Of a stretch of 64,000 bases of DNA, positions 36,228-44,341 are shown piece by piece (the first letter of the stretch is position 1; each line of letters opens with the position of its first letter). This DNA is from Tsukamurella asaccharolytica (GTDB lineage Bacteria > Actinomycetota > Actinomycetes > Mycobacteriales > Mycobacteriaceae), in assembly GCF_007858435.1 (NCBI RefSeq), contig NZ_VIGW01000001.1, positions 310,001-374,000 of the forward strand, written 5' to 3'. The position numbers were made by a program, and so were the translations under genes. The notes beneath the pieces were generated by a model, which was not told where the DNA came from, did no database searches, and saw only the letters and a list, made by a program, of their open reading frames with translations.

Positions 36228-37405
36228 GAGCCGTCCCGCTCTGCGAGCAGGGCACTCAAGCGCCCCTCGTCGACTGTGAAGCCGCCGTCGCGGTTCCACA
36301 CGGGAAGCACCCGCACGGAGCCGTCGGCGCCGCGATCGACGACGCCGATACTGCGCAGCCCGCGCCGCCCTGACGGCCAACGGTGCACCGCGAACACCAC
36401 CTGGAAGGCGGCAGCGAGCTGTGCGTGCAACGCCTCGCGCCCCAGGCCGCCGAGCGCGGCCAGCGCCTCCAACCGCGCCGGCACCTCGCGCGGGGAATTG
36501 GCGTGGACGGTGCCGGCCCCGCCGTCGTGGCCCGTGTTCAGGGCAGTGAGCAGGTCGACCACCTCCGCGCCGCGGACCTCGCCGACGACGATCCGATCGG
36601 GCCGCATCCGCAGCGCCAGCCGCACCAGGTCGCGCACCGTCACCTCGCCGACGCCCTCGACGTTCGCGCCCCGGGCCAGCAGCGAGACCACGTGCGGGTG
36701 CACCGGGTCGAGCTCGTGCGCGTCCTCGACGCACAGCACGCGTTCCGCCGGATCCACCGCGCCGAGCAGCCCGTTGAGCAGCGTCGTCTTGCCGCTGCCC
36801 GTTCCGCCGACCACGAGGAAGGCGAGCCGCGCCGCGACCACCCGGCGCACGAGGCCCGCCACCTCGGCGGGTACGGCCCCGCCGTCGACGAGCGTATCGA
36901 GTGTCTGCGTCGCCGGCCGCAGCACGCGCAACGAGATGCAGGTGCCGCCGTGCGCGAGGGGCGGAAGCACGGCGTGCAGGCGGATGCCGCTCCCCGCGCG
37001 GCCGCCCGGGCCGGCCGGCAGGTGCCCGTCGACCCACGGCTGCGCGTCGTCCAGCCGCCGCCCGGCCGCCAGCGCGAGCCGTGCGGCGAGGCGCCGCACG
37101 GCGTCGTCGTCCTCGAAGACGACGTCGACGGCCTCGAGCCCCTTCCCGCGGTCGACCCACACCCTTCGCGGGCCGCAGACCAGCACGTCCGCCACGTCGG
37201 GATCGGCGAGGAGCGGCTCGAGCCGGCCCGCGCCGACGAGCTCGGTCTCGAGATAGGCGAGACCGTCCAGCAGATCGGTATCGCCCAGCACACCGCCGCA
37301 TTCGGCGCGGAGCGCCGCCGCCATGACATCGGGCGTCAGCACCGCGGCGGTGTGCGCGAGCCGCTCCCGCACCCGAGCCAGCAGGTCACCGTCGGGGCTG
37401 GTCAC
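36224..37405 (-). CDS. tadA: TadA/CpaF-type pilus assembly ATPase
   Basis: 393-aa secretion ATPase: N-terminal helical domain, then Walker [21 protein letters not shown] (about 210-229), Asp box EDAHELDP, Walker [19 protein letters not shown] and the His box [14 protein letters not shown]. It forms a cytoplasmic hexamer that powers Flp-pilus polymerisation. The family is the 'helicase/secretion neighbourhood ATPase' of actinobacteria. GTG start overlaps the ssd stop (GTGA). Ortholog of Rv3659c, with a slightly longer chain. Confidence 0.92.
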   Translation of the reverse strand: MTSPDGDLLARVRERLAHTAAVLTPDVMAAALRAECGGVLGDTDLLDGLAYLETELVGAGRLEPLLADPDVADVLVCGPRRVWVDRGKGLEAVDVVFEDDDAVRRLAARLALAAGRRLDDAQPWVDGHLPAGPGGRAGSGIRLHAVLPPLAHGGTCISLRVLRPATQTLDTLVDGGAVPAEVAGLVRRVVAARLAFLVVGGTGSGKTTLLNGLLGAVDPAERVLCVEDAHELDPVHPHVVSLLARGANVEGVGEVTVRDLVRLALRMRPDRIVVGEVRGAEVVDLLTALNTGHDGGAGTVHANSPREVPARLEALAALGGLGREALHAQLAAAFQVVFAVHRWPSGRRGLRSIGVVDRGADGSVRVLPVWNRDGGFTVDEGRLSALLAERDGS

Positions 37406-38505
37406 GCCGCACCCCGACGCAGGCTTTCGAGCACGCGGCCCGCCGCCACGGCGAGCGGCGTGCCCCGGCGTAGCCGCAGCCCGCCGTCGTCGAGCTGCGC
37501 GGCCAGACCGGGCTGCGGGCGCATCGACGCCAGGAGGGGCGCCCCGACGGCCCGCTCGACGTCGCGGGCCGAGAGACCGCCCGGCGCCGGGCCGCGCACC
37601 ACCAGCCCGACCCGGCGGGCACGCGCAGCCACGCCGTCGACCACGGTGCGCGCGGCGGCGCACCCCCGCACCGTGGCCCCGGCGACGACGACCACCGTAT
37701 CCGCGACCTCGAGGCACGCGGACGTGGCCGGATCGTCACGTCGGGGCAGGTCGACGACGGTGACCCCCACGCTGCGGCGGCCCGCATCGATCACGGCGAG
37801 GAGGCCCTCGACCGGGATCTCCGGCGACGGCGTCCCGCGCGCGGCGTCCCGCGGTCCGCCTCCGCCGGAGCCACCCGATGACAGGACCGCGACCGCCCCG
37901 GCGCGGCCCGGGAGCGCCGCGACCAGTGCGTCCGAGGGCACGTGCCCGCCGCGCAGCGCCAGGTCGCCCCAGCGCAGTCCCGGAGCGTCGGCGCAGCCGA
38001 GAAGGAGGTCCAGGCCGCCGCCCCACGGGTCCGCGTCGACGGCGAGCGCCGTGATCCCCCGGCTCGGCGCCGTCACCGCGACCGCGGCCGCGAGAACGGA
38101 CGCACCCGCGCCGCCGTGCCCGCCGAGAACGGCGACCACCCGGGAGCGCGCACCGTCGTCCTGTTCCCGGGCGGCGAGGAAACGGGCCAGGTCACGGACC
38201 TGTGCGGGCAGGACGAAGACCTGCGCCGCCCCCACCTCGACGGCAGCGGCGAGTTCCGCCATCCCGGCCTCCGCGGCGACGATCGCGACGCCGTCGCGGC
38301 GCGGAAGGCCACCCGCCCGCGCCGCCTCCGCCATCGCCGTCGCGGCACCGAGGTCCAGCACGAGGCCCGCGGCCGAGGCCCAGCACGCGCGCGGCCGTCC
38401 CCGGTCGATGTCGATGACCGACCGCGCGGCCGCGGCCGCGGCCCGCCGCACGTCGTCGGCCAGGGCCCCGTCGGCCACTGCCATCCCGATCTCGATCCCC
38501 CGCAT
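37402..38505 (-). CDS. ssd: Ssd / CpaE-like septum-site determining protein
   Basis: 367-aa protein of the MinD/CpaE ParA-like group. N-terminal receiver-like region, then the nucleotide site VVAVLGGHGGAGASVLAAAV. The deviant Walker A is degenerate: the KGGxGKT lysines are missing (GGHGGAGAS), so ATP hydrolysis is doubtful. ALAVDADPWGGGLDLLLG is the Walker A-prime equivalent. CpaE proteins place the Tad machine; M. tuberculosis Ssd (Rv3660c) also affects septum formation. First gene of the tad operon. ATG 38505 is taken as start, with a second ATG seven codons later. Confidence 0.88.
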   Translation of the reverse strand: MRGIEIGMAVADGALADDVRRAAAAAARSVIDIDRGRPRACWASAAGLVLDLGAATAMAEAARAGGLPRRDGVAIVAAEAGMAELAAAVEVGAAQVFVLPAQVRDLARFLAAREQDDGARSRVVAVLGGHGGAGASVLAAAVAVTAPSRGITALAVDADPWGGGLDLLLGCADAPGLRWGDLALRGGHVPSDALVAALPGRAGAVAVLSSGGSGGGGPRDAARGTPSPEIPVEGLLAVIDAGRRSVGVTVVDLPRRDDPATSACLEVADTVVVVAGATVRGCAAARTVVDGVAARARRVGLVVRGPAPGGLSARDVERAVGAPLLASMRPQPGLAAQLDDGGLRLRRGTPLAVAAGRVLESLRRGAA

Positions 38506-38653
38506 GGCACCAGCATCGACCCGCGCCGCGTCCGGTTCGCCCGGTGCGGACCGGTCCTGTGGAGGAACGTGTCCGATTCGAGAAAGCTGTGGAGGAATCC
38601 GGTGTGGGGTCTTGCGGGGTGCGGACTCGTGTGGCACCGGTAGGCTGATCCAC

Positions 38654-39475
38654 GTGAGCCCTACCGCGCCCGACGAGGCCCCGGTGCGCCGGGTCGCCGC
38701 CTTCTTCGACCTCGACAAGACGATCATCGCGAAATCGTCCGCGCTCGCCTTCTCGCGTCCCTTCTTCGACGAGGGCCTGCTCAACCGACGCGCCGTACTC
38801 AAGTCGAGTTACGCGCAGTTCCTCATGATGCTGACGGCCGCGGACCACGACCAGATGGAGCGCATGCGCGATCACCTCACGCAGATGTGTGAGGGCTGGA
38901 ACGTCGAGCAGGTGTCGACCATCGTCCGCGAGGCCCTGCACGACGTGGTGAACCCGCTGGTGTTCGCGGAGGCCGCGGAGCTGATCACCGGCCACCACGC
39001 GCGCGGGCACGACGTGGTGATCGTCTCCGCCTCCGGCGAGGAGATGGTCCGCCCGATCGCGGAGATGCTCGGCGCCGACTACTCCGTGGCATCGAAGATG
39101 AAGGTCGAGGACGGCAAGTACGCCGGCGAGGTCGAGTTCTACTGTTACGGCGAGAACAAGGTCGTCGCCATGGAGGCGCTCGCCGCCGAGCACGGCTACG
39201 ACCTCGAGCAGTGCTTCGCCTACTCGGACTCGATCACCGACGTGCCGATGCTCGCCGCCGTCGGCCACCCGACCGCGGTCAATCCCGACCGCGGCCTGCG
39301 CAAGGAGGCTGCGGAGCGCGGCTGGCCCGTGGTCTCGTTCTCGAACCCCACCCCGTTGCGCGACCGGATACCCACACCGTCTCGGAACTCCGTTCTCGCC
39401 AGCGCAAGTCTCGGCGTGGTCGCGGCGGGCGCGGGGGTCGCGACTTACCTTGTGCTGCACCGTAAAAAGCGCTGA
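38654..39475 (+). CDS. HAD-superfamily IB phosphatase (SerB-like, Rv3661 family)
   Basis: 273-aa haloacid-dehalogenase hydrolase: motif I FFDLDKTIIAKSS (nucleophile Asp), motif II VVIVSASGEEMVRPIAEMLG, Lys in YGENKVVAMEALA, and motif IV AYSDSITDVPMLAAVGHPTA. Members of subfamily IB dephosphorylate phosphoserine or lipid phosphates. A C-terminal hydrophobic helix (LASASLGVVAAGAGVATYLV) ending in HRKKR anchors it to the membrane, so a membrane substrate is likely. GTG start. Divergent from the tad operon; the ortholog Rv3661 also lies next to ssd. Confidence 0.88.
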   Translation: MSPTAPDEAPVRRVAAFFDLDKTIIAKSSALAFSRPFFDEGLLNRRAVLKSSYAQFLMMLTAADHDQMERMRDHLTQMCEGWNVEQVSTIVREALHDVVNPLVFAEAAELITGHHARGHDVVIVSASGEEMVRPIAEMLGADYSVASKMKVEDGKYAGEVEFYCYGENKVVAMEALAAEHGYDLEQCFAYSDSITDVPMLAAVGHPTAVNPDRGLRKEAAERGWPVVSFSNPTPLRDRIPTPSRNSVLASASLGVVAAGAGVATYLVLHRKKR

Positions 39476-39518
39476 TACTCGCCAGTAGCAAAAGATCCGA
39501 GAATTTTCCGCCTCCCCC

Positions 39519-39547
39519 TTGATGTGACGGCGATCACAAGGTAGAAA
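39519..39547 (+). promoter_or_regulatory. Putative promoter of the Ms1-like RNA
   Basis: TTGATG (39519-39524), 17-bp spacer, TAGAAA (39542-39547), giving a predicted RNA start near 39554. Spacing is ideal; the -10 lacks the final T of TAnnnT. Confidence 0.4.
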
Positions 39548-39553
39548 GGAGTC

Positions 39554-39862
39554 ACGGAGCGGCGCAAAGCCAAACCCCCACCGGAAGAGAAGGTCGAGGG
39601 TTCCTGAGCGTCAAGGCTCCCAGCACGGACACCAGGCACCCACGCGGAGCTCGCCACCTATGGCGGAAAGCGCTGTGAGCCTGCGTCACCGGGGAAATTT
39701 CAGTGGTCAGCACAAGATCTGCGGATAGTGGATCTCTCCACCGGTGCACGCCGAGGCCGTAATACAGCCCACCCCCACGCACGCTTGGTAACCGGGATCC
39801 GTGCTAGCGAACGGCGATTCGGACCCGTTCTGAGGAAAGCACTTCGAGTGCCCCTTCCTCAG
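39554..39862 (+). ncRNA. Ms1 / MTS2823-type RNA polymerase-binding small RNA
   Basis: The 460 bp between the HAD gene and the Fic-like gene have no credible frame. In M. tuberculosis the abundant ~300-nt RNA MTS2823 lies between Rv3661 and Rv3662c, exactly this place, and is the homologue of M. smegmatis Ms1, which binds core RNA polymerase in stationary phase. Rod-like pairing is visible: GGAC..CAGGC (39627-39637) with GCCTG.GTC (39679-39687) around a CGCCA-CCTA-TGGCG apical hairpin (39652-39665). It ends in a strong hairpin, CTGAGGAA/TTCCTCAG (39830-39837/39855-39862). Ends are estimates; identity rests on position and fold, not sequence alignment. Confidence 0.65.
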
Positions 39863-39936
39863 CTCAGGCCGGGTCGCCGTTGCGCATGTCCGGAGGCGTT
39901 CGACCGAACCCGAACCGCACCGGGCCAGATCCGCCG

Positions 39937-40674
39937 TCAGCGCTCCGCGAGCGCCAAGGCCTCCAGCCCGCCGGCCTCCAAAGCCTGGCAGCACAACACC
40001 ACCCAGGCGACCACCCCGTCGGTTTCTCCCATGCCGAACGCGTCCGCGGCGTCGGCGTAACTCGGCGCGAACTTCAGCCAGGTCGTCTCCGGAATGCCGA
40101 GCGCATGCGGATCGAGACCGGAGGCGACGGTGACCAGCCGCGACGCCGCGCGCGCGACGACACCGTCGGCAACCTCGAACGGGCGGAGCGAGAGCAGTTC
40201 CCCGTGCACGATCGCCGCGACCACCGGCGCGGGCGCCTGCGTGCCACCCGTCACGAGCTGCGCGAGCAGCCCGAGCCGCTCCCCCGTTCCCGGGCGCGGC
40301 CGGCCGAGCCGGGAGTCGTCACCGTCCACGAGATCCGCCGCCGCCAGAGTGTGCAATCGCGCGAGCACCTGCAGCGGCGCCCGCCGCCAGACACCCACCG
40401 CCGCGTCGAGCAGGTCACCGTCGATCGCCTGGTAGGCGCGCATCGACCCCGCCAGCACCGGATCGTTGATCAGCTCGTCACGGCTCAGCGCGACGGCGCC
40501 CCCGTCGAGGGCGGCCGAGGCGCGGGCCCCGCGCAACGACGATTCCGTCGCGGTCGCGCGCCACTCCCGCCGGTTCGCGGGATGACGGTGCACCCTGGCG
40601 AGCGCCTCCCGCGCGGCGGACGCCGCCTCCGCGACGGCGGGGACGGCGACGAGCGGGCTCAGCGGGTCGTTCAC
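39937..40674 (-). CDS. Fic-like protein with degenerate active-site motif (Rv3662c-like)
   Basis: About 245 aa. The N-terminal WRATATESSLRGARASAALDG resembles the start of Fic/DOC proteins. The region LLSLRPFEVADGVVARAASR aligns with the Fic motif HPFxxGNGRxxR, but the catalytic His is Arg and the GNGR phosphate-binding loop is lost, so AMP transfer is not expected. The syntenic Rv3662c is an uncharacterised conserved protein; this one may be a scaffold or inhibitor. GTG at 40674 is chosen, with GTG 40683 as the alternative. It converges on the Ms1-type RNA. Confidence 0.7.
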   Translation of the reverse strand: MNDPLSPLVAVPAVAEAASAAREALARVHRHPANRREWRATATESSLRGARASAALDGGAVALSRDELINDPVLAGSMRAYQAIDGDLLDAAVGVWRRAPLQVLARLHTLAAADLVDGDDSRLGRPRPGTGERLGLLAQLVTGGTQAPAPVVAAIVHGELLSLRPFEVADGVVARAASRLVTVASGLDPHALGIPETTWLKFAPSYADAADAFGMGETDGVVAWVVLCCQALEAGGLEALALAER

Positions 40675-40713
40675 ACGCCCCACCCTAGCCCGCTCGCCGC
40701 GAGTCCCTGCGGG

Positions 40714-42468
40714 TCAGCCCGCCAGCTCGATCGAGCCGCCGGGGATGGCGTCGATCAGCTTGCGCGTGTAGTCCGACGACGGGTTGTCGTAGACCTGATC
40801 GGTCGGACCCGACTCCATCACCTTGCCGCCCGCCATCACCAGGGTCTGGTGCGCGATCTGCTTGACCACCGCCAGATCGTGCGTGATGAACAGGTAGGTC
40901 AGCCCCAGTTCCTGCTGCAGGCCCTCGAGCAGGGTGAGGATCTGGGCCTGCACCAGCACGTCCAGCGCGGAGACCGCCTCGTCGAGCACGATCACCTCGG
41001 GGTTGAGCGCGAGCGCCCGCGCGATGGCGACGCGCTGACGCTGGCCGCCCGACAGCTCGTTCGGATAGCGGTGCATGGTGTCCGCCGGGAGCGCCACCAT
41101 CTCGAGCAGTTCCTTCGCCCGGTCCACCCGCGAGGCCTTGTCGCCGATCCCGTGCACCACCAGTGGTTCCGTGATCGCCCGGTAGATCGAGTACATCGGA
41201 TCCAGCGAGCCGTACGGGTTCTGGAAGACGGGCTGCACCCGCCGGCGGAACGCCTTCGCCTCCGACCCACGGAGGGTGGTGACGTCCTTGCCGTCGAATT
41301 CGACGGTGCCGCTGGTCGGCTCGAGCAGACCGAGCACCATGCGCGCCACCGTCGACTTGCCGGAACCGGACTCGCCCACCACCGCGGTGGTGGTGCCGCG
41401 CACCATGGTGAAACTGACGTCGTCGACCGCGCGGAAATCGCTGCTCTGGAAGGGCAGCGAACCACGGATCGGGAAATCCTTCACCAGGTTCGAGGCCACG
41501 ACGACCTCGGCCGGCCCCGTCGAGGCGGCGTCACGGAGCCCGTCCCGCACGGTCTCGGCCTCGACCACCGACTCCTCGACGTCCGTCACCGCGGCCGCGA
41601 CCGGCGGGACCTCCGCGCGACGCGCCGAGAGCGACGGCGCTGCGGACACGAGACGTTTCGTGTACTCGTGCTGCGGATCCTGCAGGATCTCCAGCGCGGG
41701 ACCGGATTCGACGACGCGGCCCTTGTACATCACGACGAGGTGGCTGGCGCGCTCCGCCGCGAGGCCCAAGTCGTGCGTGATGAGCAGCACGGCCGTGCCG
41801 AGGTCCGCGGTCAGGGTGTCCAAGTGGTCCAGGATCTGGCGCTGCACCGTGACGTCGAGCGCGGATGTCGGCTCGTCGGCGATGAGCAGCTTCGGCCGGC
41901 AGGCCAGGCCGATCGCGATGAGAGCGCGCTGCTTCATGCCGCCCGAGAACTCGTGCGGGTACTGATTGATCCGCTTGTCGGGATCCTTCATCCCGGCCTC
42001 CGCGAGCAGCGCGACCGCCCGCTTCTTGGCGTCGCCCTCCTCTGCGTTGTTGGCCTTGAGGGTCTCCCGGATCTGGAAGCCCACGCGCCACAGCGGGTTC
42101 AGGTTCGTGTTCGGATCCTGAGGAACCAGGCCGATGCCGCTGCCGCGGATCGTCTGGAATTCCTTCTCCGAGGCCTTCGACAGGTCCTGCCCATCGAAGA
42201 TGATCTGCCCGCTCGCCACCGTGCCGGTGCCCGGCAGCAGGCCCATCACGGCCGCGGCCGTGGTGGACTTGCCCGAGCCCGACTCGCCGACGATCGCCAC
42301 CGTCTGGCCCGGGTAGACCGTGAGGTTGGCGCCCCGCACCGCGGGGACCGGCTTGCCCTGCACCTCGAATTCCACGACCAGGTCGCGGATCTCGAGCAGC
42401 GGCGACGTGCCGAGCTCCGTCGTGGCGGCCGTGGCCCTGCTCGGGCCGTGATTGTGCTCGTCGGACAT
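40714..42468 (-). CDS. dppD: Dipeptide/heme ABC transporter ATPase, two fused domains
   Basis: 584 aa with two complete peptide-type ATPase domains (DppD+DppF fused). Domain 1 (about 15-280): Walker A VGESGSGKSTTAAAVMG, LSGGMKQR-type signature (FSGGMKQRALIAIG), Walker B LLIADEPTSALD. Domain 2 (about 310-560): VGESGSGKSTVARMVLG, LSGGQRQRVAIARA, VIVLDEAVSALD. Each ends with the oligopeptide-transporter tail. It energises uptake by DppBC; the M. tuberculosis homologue Rv3663c belongs to a system that imports peptides and heme. ATG overlaps the dppC stop (ATGA). Confidence 0.92.
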   Translation of the reverse strand: MSDEHNHGPSRATAATTELGTSPLLEIRDLVVEFEVQGKPVPAVRGANLTVYPGQTVAIVGESGSGKSTTAAAVMGLLPGTGTVASGQIIFDGQDLSKASEKEFQTIRGSGIGLVPQDPNTNLNPLWRVGFQIRETLKANNAEEGDAKKRAVALLAEAGMKDPDKRINQYPHEFSGGMKQRALIAIGLACRPKLLIADEPTSALDVTVQRQILDHLDTLTADLGTAVLLITHDLGLAAERASHLVVMYKGRVVESGPALEILQDPQHEYTKRLVSAAPSLSARRAEVPPVAAAVTDVEESVVEAETVRDGLRDAASTGPAEVVVASNLVKDFPIRGSLPFQSSDFRAVDDVSFTMVRGTTTAVVGESGSGKSTVARMVLGLLEPTSGTVEFDGKDVTTLRGSEAKAFRRRVQPVFQNPYGSLDPMYSIYRAITEPLVVHGIGDKASRVDRAKELLEMVALPADTMHRYPNELSGGQRQRVAIARALALNPEVIVLDEAVSALDVLVQAQILTLLEGLQQELGLTYLFITHDLAVVKQIAHQTLVMAGGKVMESGPTDQVYDNPSSDYTRKLIDAIPGGSIELAG

Positions 42469-43418
42469 CAGCGCTTCCTCGCCTTCGGATCGAGTGCGTC
42501 GCTCAGGACATCACCGAGCATCATGAACGTGAGCACGGTGATCGCCAGGGCGGTGGCGGGATAGAACAGGATCGGGGTGCCCTCGCGGAGCAGGGTCTGC
42601 CCGTCCGCGATGTCCATCCCCCAGGAGACCTCACTGGCGGGCAGGCCGATGCCGAGGTAGGAGAGCGTCGCCTCCGTGACGATGAAGATGCCGAGCGCCA
42701 CCGTCGCGACCACGATGACCGGCCCGAGGCAGTTCGGGATCACGTGCGTGAACAGCGTCCGGACCTTCGAGGCTCCCAACGACTTCGAGGCGTCGATGAA
42801 CTCCTCGTTGCGGATCGAGATCGCCGCCGATCGCGCGATGCGGGCGATCTGCGGCCAGCTGAAGATGGTGAGCACCAACACCACGGAATACACGGTGCGG
42901 GTGGTGACCATCTGCATCACCACCACGGCGGCCAGCATCAGCGGGACGCCGAAGAAAACGTCGGAGAGGCGGGCGATCACGGAATCGAGCCAGCCGCCGT
43001 AGAACCCGGCGGTGGCGCCGAGGAGGCCGCCGATCACCACGACGGCGATCGTGGTGAGTACGCCGACGAGTACCGAGGCGCGGGCGCCGTAGATGGTGCG
43101 GGCGTAGATGTCGTATCCCTGGAGATCGGTGCCGAACCAGTGTTCGCCGCTCGGCGGGAGCAGGGACCGGTCCAGCGAGGCCTCATGCGGGTCCTTCCCG
43201 AGGGCGAAGACGCCCGGGAACAGAACCACCAGCAGGATCAGCGTGAGCAGCGCCACGCAGACCCAGAACAAGGGCTTCGCCCTGAGTTGTAACCAGGCCG
43301 TCTTCCAGAAGCCCGCGGGCTCGACGTCCTTGGCGACGGCGTCGACTGCGCCGACCACGACGTCGTCCGCGGCCGCGACGAAACGTTCCTGTCCGGGATA
43401 GGTGTGATTGTCAGGCAT
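42468..43418 (-). CDS. dppC: Dipeptide/heme ABC transporter permease
   Basis: 316-aa inner-membrane permease, six helices, with the DppC-type N-terminal extension before LRAKPLFWVCVALLTLILLV and the periplasmic loop HWFGTDLQGYDIYARTIYGA. The ATPase-contacting EAA loop is EEFIDASKSLGASKVRTLFT. Partner of DppB. Its ATG lies 8 bp before the dppB stop, so the genes overlap. Confidence 0.92.
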   Translation of the reverse strand: MPDNHTYPGQERFVAAADDVVVGAVDAVAKDVEPAGFWKTAWLQLRAKPLFWVCVALLTLILLVVLFPGVFALGKDPHEASLDRSLLPPSGEHWFGTDLQGYDIYARTIYGARASVLVGVLTTIAVVVIGGLLGATAGFYGGWLDSVIARLSDVFFGVPLMLAAVVVMQMVTTRTVYSVVLVLTIFSWPQIARIARSAAISIRNEEFIDASKSLGASKVRTLFTHVIPNCLGPVIVVATVALGIFIVTEATLSYLGIGLPASEVSWGMDIADGQTLLREGTPILFYPATALAITVLTFMMLGDVLSDALDPKARKR

Positions 43419-44337
43419 AGCGAATCCTCGGGTCGAGGGCGGCGTAGAGCAGGTCGACCACCACGTTGCAGATGAGGTAGATGACGATGAGCACGGTCAC
43501 GAAGGAGACCACGGTAGTGGCCTCGCCGCGGATGATCGCCTGGTAGATGGTGCCGCCCACGCCGGGGATGTTGAAGATGCCCTCGGTGACGAGCGCACCG
43601 CCCATGAGCGCGCCGATGTCGGCGCCGAGGAACGTGACCACCGGAATCAGCGAGTTCCGCAGCACGTGCACCAGCACGACGCGCGAGCGTGGCAGGCCCT
43701 TGGCCGTCGCGGTGCGGACGTAGTCGGCCGTGAGGTTCTGCGAGACCTGCGAGCGGGTGAGCCGCACGACGTACGCGAAGGACACCAGGCCGAGCACGAT
43801 GCCGGGCAGCAGCAAGTGGTAGAAGTCCAGATTGCCGCCCACGGTGACGGGGAACCACTGCAACTTCACGCCGAAGACGAACTGGGCGACGAAGCCGAGC
43901 ACGAAGATCGGCACCGCGATGATGATCAGGGAGACGAACAGGATCGACGTGTCGAAGAGCTTGCCCTTCTTCAGGCCGGCGATCACGCCGAAGAAAATGC
44001 CGAGGATCGTCTCGACGGCGAGCGCGATGAGCGCCAGGTTCACGGTGACCGGAAAGGCGCGCTTCATCACGTCCCACACCGGTTGGCCCGAGAACGAGGT
44101 GCCGAAGTCGAGCGAGAAGACGCCCTTGATGTAGTACCAGTATTGCACCAGGAAGGGCTGGTCGAGGTGGTACTGGGCACGCAGGCCCTCGACCACCTCG
44201 GGCGGGAGTGTCCGGTCGCCACCGAGGGCGGCGATCGGGTCAGCGGGGACGAGGAACACGAGCGCGTAGATGAGCAGCGTGGCGCCGAAGAACACGATCA
44301 CCAACTGCCCGAGCCTGCTCAGGAGATATCTGGTCAT
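43411..44337 (-). CDS. dppB: Dipeptide/heme ABC transporter permease
   Basis: 308-aa permease beginning MTRYLLSRLGQLVIVFFGAT, the typical DppB/OppB start, with LRAQYHLDQPFLVQYWYYIK and the EAA loop ADYVRTATAKGLPRSRVVLV. Six membrane helices. ATG at 44337 has AAGGAG 7 bp upstream; the frame is open 19 codons further without support. 4-bp gap from dppA, in the order A-B-C-D on the minus strand. Confidence 0.92.
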   Translation of the reverse strand: MTRYLLSRLGQLVIVFFGATLLIYALVFLVPADPIAALGGDRTLPPEVVEGLRAQYHLDQPFLVQYWYYIKGVFSLDFGTSFSGQPVWDVMKRAFPVTVNLALIALAVETILGIFFGVIAGLKKGKLFDTSILFVSLIIIAVPIFVLGFVAQFVFGVKLQWFPVTVGGNLDFYHLLLPGIVLGLVSFAYVVRLTRSQVSQNLTADYVRTATAKGLPRSRVVLVHVLRNSLIPVVTFLGADIGALMGGALVTEGIFNIPGVGGTIYQAIIRGEATTVVSFVTVLIVIYLICNVVVDLLYAALDPRIRYA

Positions 44338-44341
44338 GCCA

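Noticed and set aside
36383-39475. Very long plus-strand frame (1,030 codons) antisense to the tad operon
   Set aside because: It is the G+C-driven mirror of tadA, tadB and ssd. Only its last 273 codons (from GTG 38654) encode a recognisable protein, the HAD phosphatase.
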